A DNA stretch of 64,000 nt from CAVWCQ01 sp963753545 (lineage in GTDB: Bacteria; Chloroflexota; Anaerolineae; Aggregatilineales; Aggregatilineaceae), in the NCBI GenBank assembly GCA_963753545.1, contig CAVWCQ010000008.1, positions 1,550,001 to 1,614,000 of the forward strand, in the 5' to 3' direction. Under the pieces are notes generated by a model that worked only from the letters and a program-made list of their open reading frames with translations, was not told where the DNA came from and did no database searches. The position numbers and the translations under genes were made by a program. Below, in pieces: positions 1 to 9,011 of the stretch (its first letter is position 1; every line of letters begins with the position of its first letter).

Positions 1-5
1 GGGGG

Positions 6-323
6 ATGGGCGCACGTTCCAGGCCGCGCTATTCGGGAACGAACTGGCTGCCCGGTCTGAGCGCGATGCTGGCTATGCTGCTGCTGGTCGCGCTGGCCCT
101 CCCGATGATGGCTCACGCCGGGGAAGCCGTTCAGGCCGCCGCGCCGCATCAGGCGCTGCCCCACACACTGGTACCCGCTTCACCGACGCCGGAAGGAACC
201 GATGATAGTATCTCGGCCCTGGTCAAGAGCGGAGTCAGCGACTCGCAGGTTACGGTTGCTTATGTGATTAATGTCGGCGCAGAGTCCGGCCCCGATGCCC
301 GGCGCAACCGCGTCGCCTTTTGA
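6..323 (+). CDS. Small secreted hypothetical protein
   Basis: A 105-residue protein with no family I recognise. Residues 1-38 look like a signal peptide: basic start (Arg residues), a hydrophobic run around residues 18-35 (LSAMLAMLLLVALALPMM) and an Ala-His-Ala cleavage-type site. The mature part is Ala/Pro-rich and then polar, with no domain I can name. The ATG at 6 is preceded by only five G residues within the window, so an upstream start cannot be excluded. It ends 15 bp before a GNAT gene on the same strand. The short mature part could also mean a 3' truncation or frame break. Confidence 0.45.
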   Translation: MGARSRPRYSGTNWLPGLSAMLAMLLLVALALPMMAHAGEAVQAAAPHQALPHTLVPASPTPEGTDDSISALVKSGVSDSQVTVAYVINVGAESGPDARRNRVAF

Positions 324-338
324 AGTGGTGAGAGGTCA

Positions 339-791
339 ATGTCTGGCACAGTGTTAATCCGCGAAATGGAACCGCGCGATATCCCGGCGGTTTGCCGCTT
401 GATCCCGCAGTTGACGGGCAAGTCGATCAGCGAGCCGGATATGCAGAATCGCCTGGACTGGGTGAACGACAGCCCTATCGACTGGCTGTATGTGGCTGAA
501 GTTGAAGGCTGCGTCGTCGGGTGGATGGGTTTTCGCCTGCGCGAACGGCTTGAAGCGATTGCCCGCTTTGGCGAGATTTCCGTGCTGGTGACCGATTCGT
601 CGGTGCGCCGCCAGGGTGTTGGCCGGGCGCTGATGGATTTTGCCGAACAGCTCGCGCACGAAAAAGACTGCATCGGAACATGGCTGGTCAGCGGCTTTGC
701 CCGCAAAGACGAGGCCCACCGCTTTTATGAGCAGTTGGGCTATACGACGACTGGCTATCGTTTTGTAAAATGGTTTGAGGACGGACATTAA
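339..791 (+). CDS. GNAT family N-acetyltransferase
   Basis: A 150-residue single-domain acetyltransferase of the GCN5-related family, transferring acetyl from acetyl-CoA to an amine of unknown substrate. The N-terminus (VLIREMEPRDIPAVCRLIPQL) is the usual beta1-alpha1 unit. The acetyl-CoA loop follows as SVRRQGVGRALMDFAEQ near residues 87-103, then the FYEQLGY motif near 130. Length is normal for the family. GAGAGG lies five bases before the ATG, which supports the start. The gene follows a small secreted-protein gene at 15 bp. Family assignment is firm; the substrate is not visible. Confidence 0.88.
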   Translation: MSGTVLIREMEPRDIPAVCRLIPQLTGKSISEPDMQNRLDWVNDSPIDWLYVAEVEGCVVGWMGFRLRERLEAIARFGEISVLVTDSSVRRQGVGRALMDFAEQLAHEKDCIGTWLVSGFARKDEAHRFYEQLGYTTTGYRFVKWFEDGH

Positions 792-814
792 ACTGTACTC
801 CCGCGCGCTTTTTT

Positions 815-880
815 CCCCTCGCTAGCCAGGCATGACATGCACCTGGAGAGGGGACCGAGCTTGCTCGGACGGGGTGAGGT
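815..880 (+). repeat. Composite palindromic intergenic repeat, copy a
   Basis: An outer stem CCCCTC/GAGGGG encloses a GCCAGG...CCTGG arm. A second small hairpin CCGAGCTTGCTCGG follows, then the terminal block GGGGTGAGGT. The same order of parts recurs at 8609, 14903, 19374 and 60352, which is why it is treated as one family. Confidence 0.7.
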
Positions 881-904
881 TATACGATACGGACGGGGAA
901 AGTT

Positions 905-3900
905 ATGGCAACACGCGAACAAACGGTTGAAGGCTCAAACTCACGCGAGGGACTTTTTACGCGGGCGCTGGTGCGTCCCTATGTCCTGAGTTGGGAGACA
1001 GTCGCCTATACAGCAATTCTGATTTTGGCGATCATCACGCGCTTTGTGGACCTGGGCGCGCGGGTGATGAGCCACGATGAAAGCCTGCACACGTATTACT
1101 CGTGGCGGCTCTATGCCTTCGGAGAGTTTAACCACACGCCCCTGATGCACGGTCCGCTGATCTTTCACATGACCGCGCTCAATTATTTCCTGTTTGGCGA
1201 TAATGACTTTACGGCGCGCATTTATCCCGCCGTATTGGGCGTGCTGGTGGTCCTCTTCCCGCTGCTGCTGCGGCGCTGGCTGGGCCGGGTCGGAGCGGTG
1301 GTGGCGTCGTTCCTGCTGCTGATCTCGCCTATGACGATGTATTACAACCGCTACATCCGCGAAGATACGCCGACCGTCTTTTTTACACTGCTGATTCCCT
1401 ATTTCATTTTGCAGTATCTTGACGGCAACCCGCCGCGCCGGACCGTCTGGCTCTACGGGCTGTCGGCTTCGCTGCTGGGCATGCTGGCCTCGAAGGAAGT
1501 CGGGTTCATGTACGTGGCGATCTTCGGCAGTTTCCTGGTCCTGTACTGGCTGCTGCGCATGTTCCAGGACGCGACAAGCCGATCCGCGCAAGCGTAAGTT
1601 GGTCCCCGCTGAGGAGGAGAAGCGGTTCGCAGCTATATCTGATAGTGGCTGATTTGGTCCTGTTCGTCTCATCTGCTGTGGTGCTGGTGCTGCTGACCTC
1701 AAAGGAACTTGGGTTTGTATATACAGCGGCCTACGGCGTTTTTCTGTTGTTCCGCTTGCTGCTCGCGTTGTTCGGAAGTGCCGATCCGCGCAAACGGGAG
1801 ATGGCCGGAGAACCGGAATCGCTCCTGTCCCTGATCGTAGGCCACCTGGCCTTATTCGCCTTATGTGCCGCCTTTGCCTTCACATTCGGATCGTTCCTGC
1901 GCTTTGCCTTTTCCGCTTACCAATAGATCCCATCGGCGCTGCTCTTCCAGGGGATGTTGTTCCTTGTCGTCTATGTGCCGCTGGTGCTCCCGGATATCAT
2001 CTATGTGCTGCTGGATGGCGGTATGCCGTACTACGGTCTCGCTGCGATGATGGGACGGGGCCTGCGCCATGCGCGAACCACGGTGATGATCATCACTGCC
2101 GGGCTGATTCTGGGCGGGATGGTCGCCATCTGGACGATCTGTGTCATTGACGTGATCAAACCAGGGGATGTCTGGAAGGTACACGAAGTTCGCAGCGCGA
2201 CCGATACCACCTACGGCCTCAACGCGACGAAAGAATACGGCGAAGAAATCCGCTTTGACGACGCCATGTTTGTCCGCCAACTGACCTGGATCGGCGTTCC
2301 TGTGCTGGTCCTGCTCTTTGTCCTGTTCCTGACGGCGGTTTTTGCCTTCCCCGGTTATCTGGCTCTGCCCTGGCGGGAGATGCTGCTCATTATTCTGATC
2401 GCGCTGATCACCTCGGCTGCATTGGTGACATTTGAGCGGCGCAGTTTTGTCGAGGAGACGGATAAAACCCAGCCGTTTGCCGTCAGTCTGAATGCAACCA
2501 CCACCCAGGACGGCGGCGACTACAAAGATCTGCCGCTGATCGCCTCCTGGCTGATCGGAGTGGCGGTGGTTGCGCTGGTGCTGGTCACGCGCTTTTTGAC
2601 GCCCTGGTGGAATTTCCTGGATCGACAGCCGATTTTTGACGTGCTGATCGTGATCGGGACGCTGATCTTACCCTGGCTGGCGGCCTTCCCGCTTTATTGG
2701 GCGGGCTACAACCTGGAGGACTATAACGCCTCGTCGCCAGAGGGACACGATACCCTCAACGCGGCGCTGATTGGCTTTATCCCCTTCGCGGCGGTGTCGA
2801 TCTCGGTCGGCCTGTCGTGGAACTGGAAGCGCTGGATCCCGGTGGCGCTGGTTTTCATCGGGCTGTTTGGTTTCTTCTACACGACGATCTTCAGCAACGG
2901 CTACGGGCTGGCAACGGGCATGATCGGATCGCTGGGCTACTGGCTCGAACAGCAGGGCGTCCGGCGAGGCAGCCAACCGCAGTATTATTACATGCTCACG
3001 CAGCTTCCGATCTACGAATTTTTGCCCATGATCGGCTCGCTGGGGGCTGGCGTGCTCGGCCTGTCGACGTTCTGGCGCTGGCGTCGCGAACGGGCCGAAG
3101 CCGTTTACCAGGAAGAACGGCGGGTGCTGCTCGGTGATGATGCGATCCCCGTGCCGGAAGGACTGCCCGCCGATCTGAGCGAAAATGACGCGGATGTTGA
3201 TTCGGATCAGCAAACGCTGGTCAGCACCGCGAATGAGACGGTGCTTGCAGCCGCGCCTGACTCCGCCGACCTGAGCCGGATTGCCTATATGGGTGCGCTG
3301 CCGCGCCTGCTGCGCCCATTTGATTCTGACGAGGAGGAGCATCACCGCCGCACGACACCCGAATGGTTGGGCGCGTTCCCCTTCCTGGCGCTGGTCGGCT
3401 ACTGGACGGTCATGATCATCATTGGCCTGACGCTGGCCGGGGAGAAAATGCCCTGGCTGACGCTGCATATCACCGTCCCGATGTGTCTGCTGACGGGCTG
3501 GTGGCTGGGCCGCGTGATCAGCGGGATGCGCTGGGAGTCGATGCGGAGCGGCGGCTGGCTGGTCGTCCTGGTTGGGCTGCCCGTCGTCTACGTCGGCCTG
3601 ACCAAGGTCGTTACCTTACTGACAGGCGTCACGCCCCCGTTCCAGGGCAGCCAGCCGGAAGATTTAGCGGCGACCGGAACGTGGTTGGCGGCCTGGGTGC
3701 TGCTGCTCGGCGCGCTCTACTTCGTCGGACGGGCCAGCCGCTTCCTGCGCCCGTCGCAGTTGGGGCGCATGGCGATTCTCGCGGCGGCGGCGATTTTGGC
3801 AGTCCTGACGGCGCGCGTCGCGTACTATGCCTGTTTTGTGAATTACGACTATCCCACCGAATTTCTCGTCTACGCCCATTCTGGCCCGGCGGTCAAAACC

Positions 3901-5619
3901 GTGATGCGCGAAGTGGATCGTATCGCGGAGATGACCAACGAGGGCCACGATATGCGCATCGTCTTCGATGACGAATCCTCCTGGCCGCTGACATGGTACC
4001 TGCGCGATTACACCAACTACGGCTTCCTGCGCGGCGAGGCGGGCAGTGTCGATGCGACGTCACTGGAAGGGGCGCGGGTGGTGATCGTCGGCAGCAAAAA
4101 GGCACCCGATGTCCGGCGTATTCTGGGAGATCGTTACTACGAATTCGGCTTTATCCGGCTGTGGTGGCCGATGCAGGAATACTTCTACCTGAACTACAAC
4201 CGCGTCGCCAATGTCTTTAGCACGGACCCGAATAACATCGCGGCGAAGTATTACCGCCAGGGTATCGCTGATATCTGGTGGAACCGCGATTACGACACCT
4301 ATGCCCAGGCGATGTGTATCGAAGGTCGCCAGACGCGCTGCGCGGGTGAGGCGGCCCAGGGCACGACGGACGAGGAGCGTACCCGCTTCCGCAATCAGTG
4401 CCAGGCGGCAGTGGTTGCCGAGTGCGCCAACGACAAGCGCTTCGAGATCAAAAACTGGCCTGTTTCGGATCGCCTCTATTTCTTTGTCGATAAGGAAGTC
4501 GCCGCGCAGATTTGGGACGCGGGCATCGGCAGCACAACGGTCAATGTGCGCGAGCCGCAGTATCCCGAAGATCAGGTCTACAAGGATATCACCGCCCAGT
4601 TCGTTTGGGGGCAGGGCGCAGAGTTGGCGAATCCACGTGGTATCGCCATCAGCCAGGATGGTCTGGCCTACATCGCGGACACGGATCATAACCGTGTCGT
4701 GGTCATGAATGACCAGGGCATCCAGATAGGCGTCATTGGCACGCTGCCGGGCGGCACCGCCGATCCGGGATCGCTGCGCCAGCCGTGGGGTGTGGATGTG
4801 GGCCCGGACGGCAATATCTATGTGGCGGATACGTGGAATCACCGCATCCAGGTCTTTAACCCCGCGGGCGAAGTGATCGCCTACTGGGGACACGAAGGAA
4901 TTGCGCCCGGCGACACGTCAACCGATGGTTTCTGGGGGCCGCGTGATGTCAAGGTTGGGCCGGATGGCAACGTCTACGTCGCCGACACAGGCAACAAGCG
5001 CATCCGCGTTTATAAGCCGGATGGCGAGTGGATTCGCGATATCGGCAGTCCGGGGTCGGCGCTCGGCCAGCTTGATGAGCCTGTCGGACTGGCGTTTAAC
5101 CCTGTTTCCGGCCATCTGTATGTGGCTGAAGCATGGAACATGCGCATCCAGGTCTTTGATCCGAACGGGCTGCCGATCCGCGCCTGGACGGTCAATATGT
5201 GGTACCAGAACCGCCAGTCGTACAACCGCCCCTATCTGACGGTCAGCCCGGATGGAACGCTCGTTTATGTAACCGACATGGACGATCACCATCGCATCGT
5301 GGCCTACAACCTGGAAGGAACGCCGATCCTGGCCTTTAACCAGCCGGACGATCTGCAATCGGGTGTCCTCGGCCTGCGCTCCCCGGCAGGGCTGGCCTTT
5401 GATCCAACCGGGCGGCTCTACGCGGTAGACGCGGAACAGGCGCGGATCTATGTCTTCCCGCCGTCCGAAGTGAGTGGGGGCGTTCCGCCAGCCGCTCCGA
5501 TCCAATCCGTGCCGCTGGTGACCGAAGAGGCTGAAGCCACGGAGGCCGTGATAGGCGACGTGACTGAGGAAGTTAGTCCTGTAGCGACCGAAGAGGCCAC
5601 TCCGGAACCAGCGGGATAA
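905..5619 (+). CDS. TIGR03663-type membrane glycosyltransferase (GT39-like) with C-terminal NHL propeller, frame-disrupted
   Basis: One large gene seen in three open pieces: 905-1597, 1645-1926 and 1954-5619. The first piece has the N-terminal signature of the TIGR03663 (Agl23-like) family: MSHDESLHTYYSW, then HTPLMHGPLIFH, followed by many membrane spans, the layout of dolichol/polyprenyl-phosphate sugar transferases. Piece 2 lies in another frame, so an indel sits near 1580-1645. An in-frame TAG at 1924 separates piece 2 from piece 3, and the protein sequence continues directly after it (IPSALLFQGMLF). The last ~300 residues hold six NHL-type blades (YIADTDHNR, YVADTWNHR, YVADTGNKR, YVAEAWNMR and two weaker), probably extracytoplasmic. 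The tail is Glu/Thr-rich. A terminator follows at 5656. Likely role: surface glycan or protein glycosylation; substrate unknown. Confidence 0.72.
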
Positions 5620-5655
5620 AACGCTCGTTTTATTTCCTTAGCTCTATCTCCATTC

Positions 5656-5702
5656 AAAGCCCCCAGCTTCTTAATTGTGGTCTGGGGACTTTCATTTTTT
5701 TA
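5656..5702 (+). terminator. Rho-independent terminator after the TIGR03663 gene
   Basis: AAAGCCCCCAG pairs with CTGGGGACTTT (one mismatch pair) around a 15-base loop and is followed by CATTTTTTT. It lies 37 bp past the stop codon of the glycosyltransferase gene. Confidence 0.75.
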
Positions 5703-5805
5703 CATTACTTACGACATATATACTTTTTTTATTGGCGGACGCCGAGAGTTTTATTACCATCCCTAATGTAGCTCAAGTGCTGATGGTTATCTTTAGGGGG
5801 AAGCT

Positions 5806-6627
5806 ATGCTCCGCAAAGTCAGTTTCACACTGCTTATTTTTGCATTGTTATTCATCCATATCGGGGATTTCCAAACCCCCACCACTGTCCACGCCGCTAC
5901 TACGGTCAGTTGGTCGGGAACGCTGGCCTCTCCCGATCCAACCTGGGATCGTGTCAATACGAACTGTGTAGGACCAAGCAGTAGAATTGAGTGGTATGAT
6001 ACGCAGCCGTTTTATGTTGATGCCACTGGGCTTTATACAATCGACACCACAGCCATGACCGGTCCTAATCCTGATAACCTCTTCGCTCTTTACCAGAACA
6101 GTTTTGACCCTACTCAACCGTCAACCAACTGCGTAAGGGCCGACGATGACAGTGGGGGAATGTTCTTAGCACCCAGGATAGCTGGCGTCACATTAACTGC
6201 TGGTGTGCAGTATATTCTGGTGACGACACAGTGCTGTGATGGAACTACTGCCGGGCAGGAAGTAAATTACACGAACCAGATCACGGGCGTCGGCAACATC
6301 ACGCTGGGACAGATCGCGCTGCCGGGACCCTCCGTCCCCGTTGGCAGCGCTCCCCGGCCCGGCCCGGATATGATCCCTATTCCCGACACGGCGGTGGTGG
6401 GCCAGGTGCTGTTCGATACGCCCGGCTATACACTACCTCTGGATGGGTATACAAGCTTTTTCACCATCACTGCCGGGAAGACATTGTGGGTCTTTGGTCT
6501 GGATGAAAGCCTTCACTTCTACAAGGTTGTGCTGGCCGGTCATTTCTTCTGGCTTCCGGTTAGAGTCAATGGGTCCGAACCCGGATTCCGTTTGGAACAG
6601 CAGGCCTCTGCCTGTGGAAATTGTTGA
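5806..6627 (+). CDS. Secreted protein of unknown function
   Basis: A 273-residue protein with a signal peptide: MLRK, hydrophobic residues 5-19 and a likely Ala cleavage site near residue 30 (TTVHAAT). The mature part is beta-rich, with aromatic and Asp/Thr-rich segments (WYDTQPFYVDATGLYTIDT) and paired Cys residues (NTNC, STNC, TQCCDG) that could form disulfides. It resembles pre-peptidase-type beta-sandwich proteins in general style, but I do not recognise a family. The C-terminus (SACGNC) looks abrupt, so it may be truncated or frame-shifted. GGGGGAA upstream is a fair ribosome site. The coding sequence before ~6290 is less GC-rich than its neighbours. Confidence 0.6.
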   Translation: MLRKVSFTLLIFALLFIHIGDFQTPTTVHAATTVSWSGTLASPDPTWDRVNTNCVGPSSRIEWYDTQPFYVDATGLYTIDTTAMTGPNPDNLFALYQNSFDPTQPSTNCVRADDDSGGMFLAPRIAGVTLTAGVQYILVTTQCCDGTTAGQEVNYTNQITGVGNITLGQIALPGPSVPVGSAPRPGPDMIPIPDTAVVGQVLFDTPGYTLPLDGYTSFFTITAGKTLWVFGLDESLHFYKVVLAGHFFWLPVRVNGSEPGFRLEQQASACGNC

Positions 6628-6780
6628 TTGACAGGCGGCGGGTTTTCGCTTAGGATGTTTAGCATGAACGGAACCATGCAAAACCCCACCCCTAGCAGCT
6701 TCCATAGCGGCGACTTCTATCGAGGAAGGTTCGCAGGCTGATTTTTGCCTGACTAGCGGCGGCACTATCTGTGTGATCTA

Positions 6781-6814
6781 ACCGGCGTTCGGACTTCCCG
6801 ACGCCGGTTTTTTT
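6781..6814 (+). terminator. Rho-independent terminator between the secreted protein gene and proS
   Basis: ACCGGCGT and ACGCCGGT form an 8-bp stem around a 12-base loop, followed directly by seven T. It ends 37 bp before the proS start. It could act as an attenuator, but I see no T-box specifier or TGGNACCGCG element upstream, so an ordinary terminator is the safer reading. Confidence 0.8.
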
Positions 6815-6851
6815 GTTTCCAGGCGAACTCGCCCTGTATTTGGAGGAACCC

Positions 6852-8573
6852 ATGCGACTGTCAGATTTGTTTACCCGCACCCTGCGCGACGCGCCAGCCG
6901 ATGCCGAGATGGTCAACCACCAGTTGGCGATCCGGGCCGGGTTGGCGAGACCCCTTGCCGCCGGAATCTATGCGCTGATGCCCCTGGGCATGCGCGTGAT
7001 TCATAAGATCGCGGCCATTCTGCGCGACGAGATGGAGGCCATTGGCGGCCAGGAGATCTGCTTGCCCGTTGTGCACCCTGCGGAAATCTGGCAGGCCACC
7101 GGGCGCTGGGAATCCTACGGGCCGACGCTGCAAAAATTCAGCACGGACAGCGGGCGCGAATTTGCCCTCGGCCCGACGCATGAAGACGTGATCACGGCGC
7201 TGGCGCTGCGCGAGATCAAAAGTTACAAGCAGCTTCCGCTGCACGTCTTCCAGATTCAGACGAAGTACCGCAACGAACCGCGCCCGCGCGGCGGACTGGT
7301 CCGGCTGCGCGAGTTCACCATGAAGGACGCTTATTCGCTGCATACCGGCTACGACGATCTGGACCGCTTTTACGAGTTGATGAAACGCGCCTATGAGAAC
7401 ATTTTCCGGCGGGCTGGGGTGGACGCGATCCCGGTCGAGGCGGATACGGGCGCGATGGGCGGGCGTGTCAGCCACGAATTTGTGCTGCGCCACGACCAGG
7501 GCGAGGATCATTTTGCCTGCTGCAACTCGTGCGGTTACGCGGCTAACATCGAGACGGCGAAATTTTCCCTCGCCGCGCCGGAGTCTGTTGAGTTAGAAGC
7601 CGTGCGCAAGGTCGCCACGCCAGAGACCAAAACCATCGCGGATCTGGCGATCCTGCTCAACATAGCAACCGCACAGACTCTCAAAGCCGTGTTCTTTGTG
7701 GTCGAACGTTTTGACGGCGCGAGCCAGTTTGTTTTTGTCGTGGTGCGCGGCGATCTGGACGTGAACGAGGTCAAGCTGACTAACGCTCTGGGTGGGGGAA
7801 TTTTGCGCCCGGCCACGGACGACGAGATTCGCGCCGTTGGGGCCGTTCCGGGGTATGCCAGCCCGCTCGGCATCAAGCCGGACACAATCGTCATCGCGGA
7901 TCGATCCGTCCAGGTCGGGGCGAACTTCGTGGCGGGGGCCAACGAGGAGGGCTATCACTTGATGGGCATCAACGTCCCGCGTGACTTCAATCCAGAACGC
8001 GTTGCCGATATTTCGGAGGCGTTCGACGGGGCGATCTGCGGGCGCTGCGGCGCGGGTACGCTGCGGCTGGTGCGCGCGATTGAGTTGGGCCACGTCTTTA
8101 AACTGGGCACGCGTTACAGTGACGCGGTGGGCGTGAACTACCTGGGCGAAGACGGCGCGGAACATCCGATTGTCATGGGCAGCTACGGTATCGGCTTGGA
8201 GCGGCTGATGGCGGCGGTCATCGAGCGGCACCACGACGAGGCGGGCATCATCTGGCCGGAGAGTTTGACCCCGTTCCATGTCCATATCGTGCAGTTGGGC
8301 AATGACCCGGATCAGGTAGATTGTGCGGCGCGGCTGCATGACGATCTGTGCGCGGCGGGATTCGATGTGCTGCTCGATGATCGGGCAGGGGAGTCGGCGG
8401 GTGTGAAGTTTGCCGACGCCGATCTGATCGGTATCCCGGTGCGGCTGACGGTCAGCAAGAAGTCGCTGGCGAACGGCGGCGTTGAGGCCAAGCGGCGCGA
8501 CTCGGCGGACAAAACAATCATCCCGCTGGACGAGGTGATCGGCTGGGTCCGGGGCCAGTACGCCCACGTGTAA
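6852..8573 (+). CDS. proS: Prolyl-tRNA synthetase, bacterial type
   Basis: A 573-residue class II aminoacyl-tRNA synthetase that charges tRNA-Pro with proline in the cytoplasm. Visible parts are the N-terminal catalytic core with ALGPTHEDVI (motif 2 region near residue 110), RGGLVRLREFTMKDAYSLH (near 140-160), an inserted editing domain of the bacterial ProRS type (roughly residues 230-390, with SPLGI and NEEGYHLMGIN), motif 3 VMGSYGIGLERL, and a C-terminal anticodon-binding domain (HIVQLG...LLDDRAGESAGVKFADADLIG). Length matches bacterial-type ProRS. TGGAGG sits before the chosen ATG, whereas an upstream in-frame start lacks one. The gene reads without interruption, unlike many neighbours. 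A terminator lies just upstream. Confidence 0.97.
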   Translation: MRLSDLFTRTLRDAPADAEMVNHQLAIRAGLARPLAAGIYALMPLGMRVIHKIAAILRDEMEAIGGQEICLPVVHPAEIWQATGRWESYGPTLQKFSTDSGREFALGPTHEDVITALALREIKSYKQLPLHVFQIQTKYRNEPRPRGGLVRLREFTMKDAYSLHTGYDDLDRFYELMKRAYENIFRRAGVDAIPVEADTGAMGGRVSHEFVLRHDQGEDHFACCNSCGYAANIETAKFSLAAPESVELEAVRKVATPETKTIADLAILLNIATAQTLKAVFFVVERFDGASQFVFVVVRGDLDVNEVKLTNALGGGILRPATDDEIRAVGAVPGYASPLGIKPDTIVIADRSVQVGANFVAGANEEGYHLMGINVPRDFNPERVADISEAFDGAICGRCGAGTLRLVRAIELGHVFKLGTRYSDAVGVNYLGEDGAEHPIVMGSYGIGLERLMAAVIERHHDEAGIIWPESLTPFHVHIVQLGNDPDQVDCAARLHDDLCAAGFDVLLDDRAGESAGVKFADADLIGIPVRLTVSKKSLANGGVEAKRRDSADKTIIPLDEVIGWVRGQYAHV

Positions 8574-8608
8574 GATCGCGCATGTTCCGCACTTTTTAAT
8601 GCTGTTTT

Positions 8609-8707
8609 CCCTTCCCCCCGCGTGCTTGCGCCGCAACGAAGTTGCGCAGCAAGCCAAGCTGTGGGGGAAGGGTGGCTGAACACGTTTTTCCGTTCAGCCG
8701 GGGTGAG
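8609..8707 (+). repeat. Composite palindromic intergenic repeat, copy b
   Basis: CCCTTCCCCC pairs exactly with GGGGGAAGGG (8663-8672) and encloses the inner hairpin module CGCAACGAAGTTGCG (8632-8646). A second hairpin, GGCTGAAC/GTTCAGCC, and the terminal GGGGTGAG follow. It lies 35 bp after proS and might also act as a transcription barrier, though no T-run follows. Confidence 0.75.
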
Positions 8708-8714
8708 CTGCCCC

Positions 8715-8743
8715 TTGACGCTCCCTTACGTTTGCTCTATACT
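8715..8743 (+). promoter_or_regulatory. Strong sigma70-type promoter upstream of the rsgA leader
   Basis: TTGACG (8715-8720) and TATACT (8738-8743) are separated by exactly 17 bases, predicting a start near 8750. The same hexamers with the same spacing occur before sufC on the other strand, which supports them as the local housekeeping consensus. Confidence 0.75.
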
Positions 8744-8749
8744 GAGGGC

Positions 8750-8871
8750 ATAGAATACCAATCAAGGAAGGGTCATCTGTTTAGCCAGGTCGTTGTGTTC
8801 CATCGAGAACCTGCATAAGTACACCGGACCGGAAATTTCGGCCACGAGTGCTTATGCCCCGTGGCTTTTTT
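8750..8871 (+). ncRNA. Candidate structured small RNA or attenuator leader upstream of rsgA
   Basis: About 120 bases run from the predicted start near 8750 to a terminator at 8841-8871 with no convincing ORF. The segment 8813-8822 (GCATAAGTAC) can pair over ten bases, with one G-U, to 8848-8857 (GTGCTTATGC), which is the loop of the terminator hairpin. The two pairings are therefore mutually exclusive or form a pseudoknot. Parts resemble the CTGTTTA(G)CCAGGTC stretch of SRP RNA, but the GGAAGGAAGCAGCC apical motif is missing. No known family is recognised; this is an inference from promoter, fold and terminator. Confidence 0.4.
8841..8871 (+). terminator. Rho-independent terminator 1 upstream of rsgA
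   Basis: GCCACG (8841-8846) pairs with CGTGGC (8860-8865) and is followed by six T (8866-8871). Its loop can pair with upstream sequence at 8813-8822, so readthrough may be conditional. Confidence 0.7.
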
Positions 8872-8909
8872 ATTTCTGTTGCCGCGCGCTCTCTCGTTGA
8901 AGCACAACG

Positions 8910-8929
8910 TCTGCGGATCGATCCGCAGA
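8910..8929. repeat. Perfect 20-bp palindrome TCTGCGGATCGATCCGCAGA
   Basis: The two 10-base arms are exact reverse complements with no spacer. It lies between two terminators in the rsgA leader. It could be a dimeric regulator site or a loop-less hairpin; nothing in the sequence decides between these. Confidence 0.55.
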
Positions 8930-8956
8930 TTGAGCGGCCCCATACACGACCCTAAC

Positions 8957-8991
8957 GCCAGCCACGGGAATTATCCTGTGGCTGGCTTTTT
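8957..8991 (+). terminator. Rho-independent terminator 2 just upstream of rsgA
   Basis: GCCAGCCAC (8957-8965) pairs exactly with GTGGCTGGC (8978-8986), 9 bp, followed by TTTTTG. It ends only about 20 bp before the rsgA start, so transcription entering from upstream must pass it. Confidence 0.75.
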
Positions 8992-9011
8992 GTTTGTAGG
9001 AACACCCACCA

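Noticed and set aside
1924..1926. In-frame TAG in the TIGR03663 gene read as pyrrolysine or recoding
   Set aside because: A neighbouring frameshift in the same gene and many errors in this window make a sequence error far more likely; no pyl genes are present.
6628..6851. T-box riboswitch before proS
   Set aside because: A terminator is present, but no TGGNACCGCG antiterminator sequence or specifier loop could be seen.
8750..8871. SRP 4.5S RNA
   Set aside because: CTGTTTAGCCAGGTC resembles it, but the essential GGAAGGAAGCAGCC apical region is absent.
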